Shown here in pieces: positions 1 to 8,452 of a stretch of 64,000 nt of DNA (position 1 is its first letter; each line of letters starts with the position of its first letter). The notes beneath the pieces are model-generated. The model had not been told where the DNA came from, did not search any database, and saw only the letters and a list, made by a program, of their open reading frames with translations. Source of the DNA: Effusibacillus consociatus. Lineage in GTDB: Bacteria > Bacillota > Bacilli > Tumebacillales > Effusibacillaceae. Location of the stretch: positions 1 through 64,000 of the forward strand of contig NZ_JBHSHC010000050.1 in assembly GCF_042652925.1 (NCBI RefSeq). The letters are read 5' to 3'. The translations under genes were made by a program, and so were the position numbers.

Positions 1-69
1 CGTGCGTCAAAAGTGAAATAGTGTGATAGAGCGAGAAAAACGAAGAAAACATTAATTTATTGAGGGAGG
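1..69. repeat. Left copy of a ~69-bp inverted repeat
   Basis: This stretch is found again in reverse complement at 6756-6824, with about five mismatches over the first 64 bases; the last bases (TTGAGGGAG) also match. It covers the leader and ribosome-binding site of the small gene at 80. The repeat may extend left of the window. It could be one end of a transposon-like cassette of about 6.8 kb, or a remnant of an inverted duplication. Confidence 0.8.
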
Positions 70-79
70 ATTAAAAATT

Positions 80-247
80 ATGTGTATGGGTACGGGGACT
101 ATTCAGGGAATGTCTCCAAATATGATGTTTGGGATGGCTGCATTTTGGGGGATCGGAATACTTTTGGGATTAGCGCTTTTGGCTGGGACATTTTATTTCA
201 TGTGGCGATTTATACGCGCTATTGAAAAGAGAAGCGAGAAGTTTTGA
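80..247 (+). CDS. Small methionine-rich single-span membrane protein (55 aa)
   Basis: The start has a good ribosome-binding site (GGGAGGA, about 10 bases upstream). The first 20 residues contain seven methionines plus Gly and Thr. A hydrophobic helix of about 22 residues follows (residues 21-43), then a basic tail (RFIRAIEKRSEK). This N-out, C-in layout resembles half of the larger Met/Gly-rich membrane proteins at 11-17 kb, so it may belong to the same functional set. No known family was recognised. A rho-independent terminator follows directly. Confidence 0.65.
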   Translation: MCMGTGTIQGMSPNMMFGMAAFWGIGILLGLALLAGTFYFMWRFIRAIEKRSEKF

Positions 248-252
248 CGAGA

Positions 253-283
253 ATCCATCGCAACTGTTGCGATGGATTTTTTG
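253..283 (+). terminator. Rho-independent terminator
   Basis: An 11-bp perfect stem (ATCCATCGCAA with TTGCGATGGAT), a 3-base loop, then a run of T. It closes the small gene at 80. A group II intron begins a few bases downstream, the usual landing site of class C group II introns. Confidence 0.9.
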
Positions 284-802
284 TTTCGCGCGCCTAGCCA
301 AGTTAGGCACAACTAGCCGGTGCGAGTCCGGTCGAGGTAAGAGCCAAGTCGCCTCGTAGCTGACGGGCAACTGGTGGAGAGATCCTAAGGTTGAAGCCCC
401 GTGACAAAGTAACTCCTGCTGGAGTGCGAGCGAATCAGCAGGCCGTAACATCAAGTGAATCCTGCCGCATCGTCAAAAAGAACCTAAACAGGACAAGAGA
501 GAGCCGAGCCCCGGAAATATGGGCGAAGGCCACGGAACGCGTGAAGTCCTTGGAAACGCAGCGCGGAAGAACTCTCCGGTGTATAGGGATCGGCATGTTG
601 AGAAAGTTGTGACTTGAAACTAGGGAAACCCTACCTCGCACGGTAAAAGCCGTAAAGAGCGAACCTATAAGCCCGAAAGGTGAAATGGCGAGCTGCGGGG
701 AGGGAGGCGGAGGGGGTTGTAGTACCCATGAAGCAAGGACAACACAACCTTGCGGAGGGAAGGACCCCTGCTTTGTTCACGTACCGGAGGAGGTAAGAGT
801 CA

Positions 803-1815
803 GTGAATGCAGTGAAATCTGCTAACAACGCCAAAGTAAAAGCTCAACAACTCCAAAACGTACTATACCTAGCGGCCAAGGGAAACCCCAGGCGGCGATT
901 TCACGCGCTGTACGACAAGGTGCACGGTGCACCGCGGCGACATTCTTTGGGAAGCATGGAAACGGGTCAAGGCGAACGGCGGAAGCGGCGGGCCGTAAAG
1001 AAAGGCGTATACTGGGTCGTCGATATCGATATTCGCGGATATTTTGACAACATATCGCACGAGAAACTAATGCAACTGGTGGAACAACGTATTAGTGACC
1101 GCCGAATACTGAAACTCATCCGCAAGTGGCTCAAGGCAGGGTTCGTGAAAGATGATCAGTTTCACGAAACCGACCTGGGAAGTCCGCAAGGGGGCGTCAT
1201 CAGTCCGCTTCTGGCAAACATCTACCTGAACTACCTGGACACGATCTGGGAAAAGAAGTTTGCGGAAACCGGAACACTAGTACGCTATGCCGACGATCTT
1301 GTCGTCCTCTGCAAAACCAAAGAGCAAGCCCTGAGGGCGATCAATGTCCTCAAAGCGGTATTCGGAAAACTGGAACTGGAGATGAACAAGGCGAAGTCTA
1401 ACTTGTCAACCTTTGGGGAGATGAAGAAGGCTTCAACTTTCTGGGGATGCACCACCGGAAAATACCGAAGATGATGAAAGGCAACAAGGTAGTCTCTATT
1501 CTTCGCAGCTACCCTTCGAAGAAGGCGATGAAGAACATGAGACAGAAGGTGAAGGAAGTAACCGAGCCGCGCAATCGTCTGTATTGGACGATGAACCGGA
1601 TGGTGGAGGAACTCAACCCGAAGATACAAGGGTGTAAGAACTACTACGGACTGGATTCCTTTTCCGATAAGTTCCTGAATAAAATCGACTGGTATATCCG
1701 AAAGCGCCTCACCCTGTTCTGGAACAAGAAGCGCAACCGTCGTAACAAACACAGCAAGTCCCGACAGGCGGCCATGGCGGCCCAGTTTGCGGGGCTCAAG
1801 AAGCTCGCTAGTTGA
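803..1815 (+). pseudogene. ltrA: Decayed group II intron reverse transcriptase/maturase
   Basis: The central part reads as a group II reverse transcriptase, with VDIDIRGYFDNI, SPQGGVISPLLANIYL and the catalytic RYADD box. The C-terminal maturase part (NRMVEELNPKIQG, RKRLTLFW) lies in another frame. Three lesions are visible: a frame change near 920, a large internal deletion near 995 that removes the early finger/palm motifs (roughly 120 residues), and a one-base loss near 1400 that splits RT from maturase. An intact relative would be about 420 aa. The product is not functional. Confidence 0.9.
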
Positions 1816-1854
1816 AGGAAGTACTGTAACGCCGAAGGAAGAAGAACATCGGAA

Positions 1855-1885
1855 AGCCGTATGAGGGAAAACCTCACGTACGGTT
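1855..1885 (+). ncRNA. Group II intron domain V
   Basis: The hairpin pairs AGCCGT and GAGG on the 5' side with CCTC and GTACGGTT on the 3' side, around a GAAA-type loop. The AGC catalytic triad is intact. This is the most conserved part of group II introns and fixes the element's orientation as plus. Confidence 0.8.
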
Positions 1886-2097
1886 TGATGAAGGGGGAGT
1901 TGGAAAAGTAAAAAGAGGGCTTGCGCCCTCCGATGAAATTTCAGTTCTCTACTCTACATCAAACTTTCATCACATTTAGTTAGTACAATATCTGAAAAGA
2001 GAATAACGATAAGTATATTTCCCGGAATCAGAGGGGAACAACTGGCATTGTGAGAAACGTACGATGCCATCAAAATTTCAAGGAGGAGCTCCCCGAT

Positions 2098-2409
2098 ATG
2101 TCCAAAAAGATTTGGTGGGGGATATTCAACTTAACACTCTGGCTTATACTCGGCTTACTGTTTTACGCTGCTCTTTCATTAATAATAATCAGTTGGGGGT
2201 TGGTTTTTAAAATGCTAATGATGTTATTCTTTATGATACTCTTTATCATTATCGTTGGGTTGGCAATATACTTTACCTTTAAATTGCTGGGAAAAGCTTT
2301 TGACAGGAAAGAAGATCCGTCAATCCAGATTATAAGGGAACGATTCGCTCGGGGAGAGATCAGCGAGGACGAGATGAAGCAGAAGCTCCTTTTGTTAAGG
2401 AGAAAATAA
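2098..2409 (+). CDS. Two-span membrane protein with C-terminal SHOCT domain
   Basis: The chosen ATG has a near-perfect ribosome-binding site (AAGGAGGAG, 9 bases upstream); an upstream GTG at 2050 lacks one. The 103-aa product has two adjacent hydrophobic helices in its first 65 residues, then a charged stretch and a C-terminal SHOCT motif (IRERFARGEISEDEM). SHOCT is a short oligomerisation motif found at the ends of many small bacterial membrane proteins. The methyltransferase gene follows after 32 bases and is probably co-transcribed. The biochemical role is unknown. Confidence 0.8.
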   Translation: MSKKIWWGIFNLTLWLILGLLFYAALSLIIISWGLVFKMLMMLFFMILFIIIVGLAIYFTFKLLGKAFDRKEDPSIQIIRERFARGEISEDEMKQKLLLLRRK

Positions 2410-2441
2410 GAGAAAAAAAGATTGCTGCGGAGGTGAAAATA

Positions 2442-3035
2442 ATGAGCAAATGGTTTCCAAGGTTGTATGATACGATGATGGAACCTTTGGAAAAAAGAGG
2501 GTTCCGTGAGATTCGAAAGAAATTGGTCCACAATTTACCCGGCAATGTCTTGGAAATTGGTTCAGGCACGGGATTAAACTTTCCATATTACAAAGAGGCT
2601 CAAAAGGTGATTGCGATCGAGCCGGAACCTATAATGATTGAACGGTCTTTGACGAGAGCGAAGAATGCTCATGTTCCAATAGAGGTAATTTCAGCTAAGT
2701 CGGAGCAGCTCCCTTTTCCGGATAATTCTTTTGATGCGGTGGTTAACACATTGGTACTTTGTACGATACCTGATCCTGTTAAAGCATTGGCAGAAATTAA
2801 TCGGGTTTGCAAATCAGATGGGAAAGTGCTTTTTTTTGAACATGTGCGGTTGGATGATCCGATTCTGGGGCGATTACAGGACTGGCTGACACCTGTATGG
2901 AAACGACTATGTGACGGCTGTCATTTAAACCGCAATACCCTTGAACTAATCAAGCAGGCGGGTTTTAAAGTTACTCGGATTCAGCGTTATTATAAGGATA
3001 TCTTTCTTGTGATCGAAACACTGAACCAAAAATAG
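2442..3035 (+). CDS. Class I SAM-dependent methyltransferase (UbiE/Methyltransf_11 type)
   Basis: The 197-residue protein has the SAM-binding motif I VLEIGSGTGLNF (near residues 34-45), the acidic ribose-binding end of strand 2 (VIAIEPEP), and a motif II/III region (LPFPDNSFDAVVNTLVLC). Such enzymes methylate small molecules, quinones or phospholipids; the substrate cannot be read from the sequence. ATG at 2442 is preferred because GGAGG lies 8 bases upstream; a GTG at 2433 is possible. It sits in an apparent operon with the SHOCT membrane protein. Confidence 0.85.
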   Translation: MSKWFPRLYDTMMEPLEKRGFREIRKKLVHNLPGNVLEIGSGTGLNFPYYKEAQKVIAIEPEPIMIERSLTRAKNAHVPIEVISAKSEQLPFPDNSFDAVVNTLVLCTIPDPVKALAEINRVCKSDGKVLFFEHVRLDDPILGRLQDWLTPVWKRLCDGCHLNRNTLELIKQAGFKVTRIQRYYKDIFLVIETLNQK

Positions 3036-3120
3036 GAATAAGAGTTAACCTCGGGAGATCCAGAAGGATCTCTCTAATTTTTACGGATATTTCGCTGGTT
3101 GGACAAGGTGAACTTCACAT

Positions 3121-3154
3121 TTTCATCACAAATACCACAAACTTTCAACACAAA
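3121..3154 (+). promoter_or_regulatory. Candidate operator with two direct repeats
   Basis: TTTCATCACAAA (3121-3132) and TTTCAACACAAA (3143-3154) are near-identical and start 22 bp apart, two helical turns. A related TTTCATCACATTT lies upstream of the SHOCT gene near 1965. Before the IS1380 element inserted at 3170 these sites would have lain about 80 bp upstream of the response-regulator gene, so autoregulation by that protein is a reasonable guess. Confidence 0.35.
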
Positions 3155-3169
3155 TTTTTTTTATATTAT

Positions 3170-4753
3170 CCCAAATTTCGAAAGCCAATTATAGAGACCC
3201 TCGATTCGAATGGGAATTTGTGGGTTGGTCTGCAAACTGGAAGCGTTTTTACATGATATGGTAATTGTTTCTCGTTCTTGGGCACACTTTCCCCCTCCCC
3301 ACCGATACGGGCTCTCGTAGTTTCCATTCAATTTTTTCCCAATTCACTCCAATTGGGCTACCCTTACCATCATCTGCTCCAAGATCCAACGATTGCTGAA
3401 ACAATCGGCGATTTTGAGGATCACGGTTCTGCTGTGACTCACCAATATCCCTGCAACTTGTAGAAAGTCCTGACGGAACCGTTGTATGGTAAACCCTTGG
3501 TGGATGGGATCACAACAGTCTTTCTTGAAGCGTTGAAACAAGTTATAGGTGAAAAGCTTGATGAGCATGTCGACTTCATTGGCTTCAAAATCGGAACTTG
3601 CAATAGCATGTATGGAGAACCCGTTCTTGGCTTCTTTGATCGAATTCTCTACACATGCCCGTTGGTTGTAGAACCGCCAGATGTCTATCGGTGACCAATC
3701 CAGGTTGGTGACGATCGCTTCATACTCCCAAAGAAAATCGTACAGTTGCAATTGATCCAAATCATAGCGTTCGGCTTTCCGGATTATTACGACACGCCGG
3801 GGTTTCTTCCATGTCGTAGCTTGGTAGATCAGTGTGATGCCTTCAATCACGATATCCTCGTCTACGTACCGCTTCCAATGGTTGCAAGAAGAAATCGCAT
3901 CTTGAAGGCGTTTTGTCCATTTCAGTTTTCCTACATAGCCGATTCGTTTCTGTTCCCAAAACCGGTAAAACTCTTCTCCCCCAAACCCTTTGTCAAATCG
4001 AGCAAATTTGACATTGGAACCGGAAGGAAGTAACTCGAGTGTGGTTTTCGCAAACTCAATCGCATTGGTAGAGGAATGCGTATTACCTGGACGAAGAACC
4101 CCATTTAAGCAAAAACGGGATTGCCCTTCAAACACGAGAAGGGGATGATAGCTCTTTCGACCGGGTTTGTTTGAATTCACTCCTATTTCTGCTCCTTCTT
4201 GGTTTCCATAGACCGTCTCGACGGTTGAATCAAAATCCAGAATGAGAGATTCCGGTAAATGAGGGGCTATGACGTGGTGAGTAAGCTGCCGAAGTTGCCA
4301 CTTCAAAGAAGGGCTCTTTGCAGCAAGTCGCCCCAGTTCCTTGTACAGCAGGGAATGGTGAGGACACCGTCCACCTAAGAATCGCTTGATGAGAGAGTCG
4401 TTCTGAAGGGTGCGAAAGTGGAACAATCGTTGACAACCGAACAGCCAGCCGACTACAAGATAGAGGAGGATCTTCCAAAAAGGGAAGATCGAATTACCCC
4501 CTTTGGTACAGTCGAGTTGTTGAAAAGCACCTTCCAGCTTTATTTTCTCAAGGAAATCCAAGACAACCTTGCCACCGGCGTAAGAAGTAGCGTTCTTTAA
4601 CGTAAATTCAGTTTTCATTTGGGAGGTATTTGTGGTAGACTTCACCTAACAGGTGCTCCTTTCTTTGGGTGATGTTGTTCCGACAAACACCATTCTACCA
4701 AAGATTAGGGCACTTTTTTAGCAATTAAAGCTATGTCACTTTCGAAATTCGGG
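3170..4753 (-). mobile_element. IS1380-family insertion sequence, complete, with 5-bp target duplication
   Basis: The ends are imperfect inverted repeats: CCCAAATTTCGAAAG at the left, and the reverse complement of the right end reads CCCGAATTTCGAAAG. ATTAT flanks the element on both sides (3165-3169 and 4754-4758) as a target duplication. Length is 1584 bp with one transposase gene on the minus strand. The copy looks recent because the duplication is exact and the transposase is intact. It lies about 70 bp upstream of the two-component operon. Confidence 0.9.
3344..4645 (-). CDS. IS1380-family DDE transposase
   Basis: The 433-aa protein has the family's DDE signatures: LILDFDSTVETVYG (first Asp), KFARFDKGFGGEEFY (second Asp) and ENSIKEAKNGF (Glu). 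Length matches the family (about 430-450). The GTG at 4645 is chosen because AAAGGAG lies about 10 bases upstream; an ATG nine codons in (4618) has no good site. The reading frame is complete, so the element is probably active. Confidence 0.9.
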   Translation of the reverse strand: MKSTTNTSQMKTEFTLKNATSYAGGKVVLDFLEKIKLEGAFQQLDCTKGGNSIFPFWKILLYLVVGWLFGCQRLFHFRTLQNDSLIKRFLGGRCPHHSLLYKELGRLAAKSPSLKWQLRQLTHHVIAPHLPESLILDFDSTVETVYGNQEGAEIGVNSNKPGRKSYHPLLVFEGQSRFCLNGVLRPGNTHSSTNAIEFAKTTLELLPSGSNVKFARFDKGFGGEEFYRFWEQKRIGYVGKLKWTKRLQDAISSCNHWKRYVDEDIVIEGITLIYQATTWKKPRRVVIIRKAERYDLDQLQLYDFLWEYEAIVTNLDWSPIDIWRFYNQRACVENSIKEAKNGFSIHAIASSDFEANEVDMLIKLFTYNLFQRFKKDCCDPIHQGFTIQRFRQDFLQVAGILVSHSRTVILKIADCFSNRWILEQMMVRVAQLE

Positions 4754-4824
4754 ATTATCTGTGTCGAAAAAATAAAAGGTATGTCGATTCTCGTAGAAAG
4801 ATTGAAGCGAGGGGGTGCGAGGAA

Positions 4825-5508
4825 ATGAAAGGGCATACCATTTTGATTGTTGAAGACGAACTGGCAATTGCCGACACGTTAAAAATATATTTGGAAAATG
4901 AAGGATTCGACGTTGAGATTGTCGGGGATGGAATCGAAGCGGTAAAAGTTTTTCATCAATTGAACCCTACGTTAGTTTTGCTTGATTTGAATCTGCCCGG
5001 TCAGGACGGAATTCAAGTATGTCAGACTCTTCGTTCCAGTTCAAACGTCCCGATCATCATGATTACCGCTCGGGATGAAGAACGTGATAAACTTCTTGGA
5101 CTTGACATTGGAGCAGATGACTACATTACAAAACCGTTTAGTGTTCGCGAAGTGGTTGCCCGGATCAAAGCTCTGTTGCGACGTTTATGGCGTCCGGAAA
5201 CAGACCAGGACCGATTGATGATTGACGAGGTGGTCATTGATAGGAAGTCACTCCAGGTCTGGAAAACCGGAAGGGAAATACAGGTTACTCCGACAGAGTT
5301 TAAATTGCTTGCGGTTTTGATGGAAAATGCCGGACAGGTTCTCTCTCGACCTCAAATAATTGAAGCGATGTATGGGTATTCATATGAAGGTTTTGAAAGA
5401 ACCCTGGACAGTCACATCAAAAATCTAAGGCACAAACTTGAGGATCAACCGCAGAAACCCCAATATATACTAACGGTTATCGGGGTTGGATATCAGTTCA
5501 AGAGGTGA
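4825..5508 (+). CDS. OmpR/PhoB-family response regulator
   Basis: The 227-aa protein has a receiver domain (residues 4-115) with acidic pocket VEDE, phospho-acceptor Asp54 (LLDLNLPGQDG) and the conserved Lys of DDYITKPF. A winged-helix DNA-binding domain follows (residues 130-226; TPTEFKLLAVL, YILTVIGVGYQFK). Its stop overlaps the start region of the histidine kinase, so the two are translationally coupled. Upstream DNA is now IS1380, which may have changed its expression. The CCATA direct repeats before the Met/Gly-rich genes fit the binding style of this family, making them candidate targets. Confidence 0.93.
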   Translation: MKGHTILIVEDELAIADTLKIYLENEGFDVEIVGDGIEAVKVFHQLNPTLVLLDLNLPGQDGIQVCQTLRSSSNVPIIMITARDEERDKLLGLDIGADDYITKPFSVREVVARIKALLRRLWRPETDQDRLMIDEVVIDRKSLQVWKTGREIQVTPTEFKLLAVLMENAGQVLSRPQIIEAMYGYSYEGFERTLDSHIKNLRHKLEDQPQKPQYILTVIGVGYQFKR

Positions 5509-5513
5509 GGCAT

Positions 5514-6602
5514 ATGAACAAGTTGTCGCAAAAATTGACGATCGCGTTTTTCATTGTCTCATTTATCTCGATGGGAATTATGGCGTTGCTTGCACGAGCG
5601 ATTTTTAAAATCACGCTTGATTTCTATTTTCCGGGTCAGCACATGCAAATGATGTTCAACCCTTTTGGGGGATCGACAGATCGGTTCTTTCAAGCTTTAG
5701 ATTTCTCCTATATTTTAGCCGGATTAATATCAATCCTGATCTCTTTCGCGTCCGGTTTTCTGGTTGTTTTGTTGATTACCCGTCCGATTCGAAAGCTATC
5801 CAAGGCGGCTGATAGGATTGCAAATGGTGATCTTGGAGAAAGGGTACAAGTTAAATCGGACGATGAAATCGGACAATTGGCAAAGAGCTTTAATAGCATG
5901 GCTGCTTCGTTAGAGCAGACTGAAGAAAATCGAAGAGCATTTTACGCCGACATTGTGCACGAACTTCGTAACCCGCTGACGGTGGCGCGATGTCGCGTTG
6001 AGGCAATGATGGACGGAATGGTTCCTCCTTCTGAGCAGGAACTCGCATCCATCCATAAGGAGATGTTGCTCCTTACCCGTCTAATCACGGATTTGAGAGA
6101 TCTTTCGTTGGCTTCGAATGGACAACTTACGCTTCACAAGCAGGAAACCGATCTTCGGACCTTCTTGTCTAGGATCGTTCAAGAAGCAACTATCCTCGCT
6201 CAAAAGAAGGGAATCTCGTTAAGTTTTTCAACGGGGCAGATTATACCGGTCTTAAATATCGATCAGGAAAGAATAAATCAAGTAATGCACAACTTGCTCA
6301 GCAACGCAATCCGGCATACGCCCAATGGAGGCAGGATTGTTGTGGACATTAAGGAGGACAAGAAGCATGGGGTGATCGTCTCCGTGCAGGACTCGGGAAC
6401 CGGAATTCCCGAGGAAGAATTGGAAAGCATTTTTGAACGCTTCTATCGGGTGGATCGATCCCGTTCAAGAAAAACGGGAGGAACTGGTCTGGGGCTTGCA
6501 ATTGTAAAACAACTGGTTGAGTTGCATGGCGGAAAGGTCTGGGTGGAAAGTCAGTTGGGACAAGGCAGCAGATTTTCATTTTCTCTTCCATTAACAAGTT
6601 GA
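5514..6602 (+). CDS. Membrane sensor histidine kinase
   Basis: The 362-aa protein has TM1 (about 7-31), an outside loop of about 30 residues, TM2 (about 67-90), a HAMP domain (TRPIRKLSKAADRI), an H-box with His149 (DIVHELRNPLT), an N-box (HNLLSNAIRHTPNGG), and G boxes (QDSGTGIPEEE, GGTGLGLAIVKQL). The short outside loop contains GQHMQMMF, a Met/His cluster that could bind Cu(I) or Ag(I) or respond to oxidation. ATG 5514 is chosen over GTG 5505 because GAGGTGAGG precedes it. It pairs with the response regulator at 4825. Confidence 0.92.
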   Translation: MNKLSQKLTIAFFIVSFISMGIMALLARAIFKITLDFYFPGQHMQMMFNPFGGSTDRFFQALDFSYILAGLISILISFASGFLVVLLITRPIRKLSKAADRIANGDLGERVQVKSDDEIGQLAKSFNSMAASLEQTEENRRAFYADIVHELRNPLTVARCRVEAMMDGMVPPSEQELASIHKEMLLLTRLITDLRDLSLASNGQLTLHKQETDLRTFLSRIVQEATILAQKKGISLSFSTGQIIPVLNIDQERINQVMHNLLSNAIRHTPNGGRIVVDIKEDKKHGVIVSVQDSGTGIPEEELESIFERFYRVDRSRSRKTGGTGLGLAIVKQLVELHGGKVWVESQLGQGSRFSFSLPLTS

Positions 6603-6642
6603 GATTTAATAAAACATCGCTTTATAGAAAGGGGAGAAAGCA

Positions 6643-6768
6643 ATGAAACGCTTTTTCAAAAAACTTATGATTTTTACTTTAGTGCTGTCGCTGATCGGAC
6701 TTGCTGGAGGAGCCGCATTTCTCTATAAAGACAAGTTGGTTACCGCGGTTCAATCACTCCCTCAATAA
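6643..6768 (+). CDS. Small single-span membrane or exported peptide (41 aa)
   Basis: It follows the kinase gene by 40 bases with its own ribosome-binding site (AAAGGGGAGA). It has a basic start (MKRFFKKL), a hydrophobic helix (residues 8-27) and a short tail ending VQSLPQ. It could be a signal-anchored accessory peptide of the two-component system. The last codons and stop lie inside the right copy of the long inverted repeat, so the C-terminus may have been created or changed by that rearrangement. No family recognised. Confidence 0.6.
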   Translation: MKRFFKKLMIFTLVLSLIGLAGGAAFLYKDKLVTAVQSLPQ

Positions 6769-6824
6769 ATTAATGTTTTCTACGTTTTTCTCGCTCTATC
6801 ACAATATTTCATCTTTGACGTACG
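6756..6824. repeat. Right copy of the ~69-bp inverted repeat
   Basis: This is the reverse complement of 1-69 with about five substitutions. The two copies bracket the block holding the group II intron, SHOCT protein, methyltransferase, IS1380 and two-component system. The IS110 element begins about 60 bases further on. Confidence 0.8.
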
Positions 6825-6889
6825 AAGCACCCATGGATAATATTTGACGAAAAGTGAAAATATGGGATCGACCTGTTGGCGGGAATAGA

Positions 6890-7100
6890 GGTGGTGCTAC
6901 CTCGTTTTAAAAACCTATGGTCGCAAATGGATCTCCACATGTACCCTTGCAGTTAACCCTCCCATATCTCCCTGGGTCTATGCCCTTACATTCCTTCGTT
7001 CTACCTCTCAAGGGGTGGAGGCCGGGCAAGCTCCTAAACGGGGTCGTTGCCCTAATGGAATAAATTGGTCCCAGCCTATCCGTGCTTCGTTTGTCAAAGA
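6890..7100 (-). ncRNA. Candidate bridge/seek RNA of the IS110-family element
   Basis: The region downstream of the transposase is non-coding and structured. A hairpin at 7024-7052 has a 6-bp stem (GGGCAA with TTGCCC on the minus strand) whose loop contains GTTTAGGAGC. The 11 bases GTTTAGGAGCT occur again exactly at the insertion junction (8562-8572). In IS110/IS1111 elements a non-coding RNA carries loops that match the target flank, and this is the expected pattern. RNA ends are not determined; the second guide was not identified. Confidence 0.5.
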
Positions 7101-7153
7101 TCAATCTGTGTCATAAGCGCAGAAAGAGATGAGTTGCTAAACTTGTAATTAAA

Positions 7154-8452
7154 TTAAGCTGCTGCTTGTAATTGAGCCTCTCGATGGGGGCCAAGCACCT
7201 TACGGGCGTCGTATTCCTTTTGCTTGGTTCCAAGCTCAAATAAGACGCGAATTAACTTGTTACAGATGGCGATCATCGATTGCTTTTTCTTCAGCGGGTT
7301 ATCCCTGCGTGTGGTGAAATACCGATGCAGTGCACGGAATTCCGGATTCTTAGCGACCATGGTTAGTGCCGCCCGAAACAGCAACGCTCGGAGGCGACAG
7401 CGGCCACGCTTACTGATCGTCGTCTGTCCTTTCCGCTCGCCGGAACTGTTTTCCCGTAGGCTAAGTCCCGCATGGCGTACGATTTGCTGGCTGTGGTCAT
7501 AACCGGATAAATTCCCGACTTCCGCTAGAAACCCAGCCACGGTGATGAGTCCAATGCAAGGGATACTCATCATGTGGGAGGCGCCGGGGATTTGTTTTAC
7601 CAGTTCCTTCACAAGCTCCATCAGTTGTTCAATTTGCCTGCACAGCATGGCGTACTGCTCCAGATACATGGCTAGCTCATGCCTGGCTGCTGTAACGCCT
7701 TCCGTAAGGCCGATGGACTTCTGGGCTTTCCCGTACAGCAACTGTGCTCTTTTGGGGCCCACGGCACGCTTCACGTCATTCTTCTTCCATGTGGCCACGA
7801 TCGATGTTTCACCGGCTTTCACCACATCTTGTGGTAATGGAAAGTGCTGAAGAGTGATAAGAGAAGCTTTACCTTCCCAATCTTTAAAGACTTGCGTATA
7901 TTCGGGAAAGAAGCGATCCAACCAATTGTGGATTCTTCCTTTCACGCGGTTCAAATCCCCGCATAGACGATCCCGCTGATTCATCAGCACGCGCAGGTCG
8001 GCGTAGACGCCTTCCGGGAGCTGCGGCTCCGTGTAGCGACCGTCGATGACGAGTTTGGCGACGACTTTCGCATCTTTGATGTCGTTCTTGGTAGGAGAGT
8101 TGTCGTCGAGTTCCTTGCTTTTCTTGACATGATGTGGATTGACTAACACCACCTGGATACCATGTCCCTTTAGGAAGTGGAACAAGGAAAACCAGTAGTG
8201 ACCAGTTGGCTCAACACCCAGAATGACGTCGTTCATGCCGTTCTTCTGCTTTAGGGACTCTGCCCACGCCAGAAGGTTCAGTAAGCCTTGTTCATCGTTC
8301 TGGAATAAGCACCGGTTGCCAAGTTCAATGCCTCGGTAATTAAAAGCTCGGGCCACATGGTTGTGTTTGGCGATGTCTGTTCCAATCACCAATGTGGTAT
8401 CAGAAATTCGCTGAATACGTTGATTTTGTTTGCTAGATTGGCTATGCTTCAT
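7154..8452 (-). CDS. IS110-family transposase (DEDD RuvC-like recombinase)
   Basis: The 432-aa protein starts at ATG 8452 after AAGAGGAGG. The N-terminal RuvC-like DEDD domain shows GTDIAKHNHVARAF and GVEPTGHYWFSL, with NDIKDAKVVAKLV as the next acidic motif. The C-terminal transposase_20 domain shows MMSIPCIGLITVAGFLAEVG and the serine-containing GLSLRENSSG segment used as the nucleophile region in this family. The frame is complete. Such enzymes work with a non-coding guide RNA from the same element. Confidence 0.93.
   Translation of the reverse strand: MKHSQSSKQNQRIQRISDTTLVIGTDIAKHNHVARAFNYRGIELGNRCLFQNDEQGLLNLLAWAESLKQKNGMNDVILGVEPTGHYWFSLFHFLKGHGIQVVLVNPHHVKKSKELDDNSPTKNDIKDAKVVAKLVIDGRYTEPQLPEGVYADLRVLMNQRDRLCGDLNRVKGRIHNWLDRFFPEYTQVFKDWEGKASLITLQHFPLPQDVVKAGETSIVATWKKNDVKRAVGPKRAQLLYGKAQKSIGLTEGVTAARHELAMYLEQYAMLCRQIEQLMELVKELVKQIPGASHMMSIPCIGLITVAGFLAEVGNLSGYDHSQQIVRHAGLSLRENSSGERKGQTTISKRGRCRLRALLFRAALTMVAKNPEFRALHRYFTTRRDNPLKKKQSMIAICNKLIRVLFELGTKQKEYDARKVLGPHREAQLQAAA

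Larger units (their letters stand above)
287..1957 (+). mobile_element. Group II intron, probably class C, inserted after a terminator
   Basis: A structured 5' region of about 500 bases precedes a reverse-transcriptase reading frame, and a typical catalytic domain V (1855-1885, with the AGC triad and a GAAA-type tip) follows it. Insertion right after a terminator hairpin is the known habit of bacterial class C introns. Both ends are estimates: the 5' end is taken at GCGCGCC after the T-run, the 3' end at CTACTCTAC. The encoded protein is badly damaged, so the intron could move only if a maturase acts in trans. Confidence 0.75.

Noticed and set aside
391..641. Short frames on both strands before the reverse transcriptase
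   Set aside because: They lie in the structured 5' part of the group II intron, which is RNA and not coding.
6907..7104. 65-aa minus-strand frame downstream of the IS110 transposase
   Set aside because: It overlaps the predicted guide-RNA hairpin and lacks a start site; the region is better read as non-coding.
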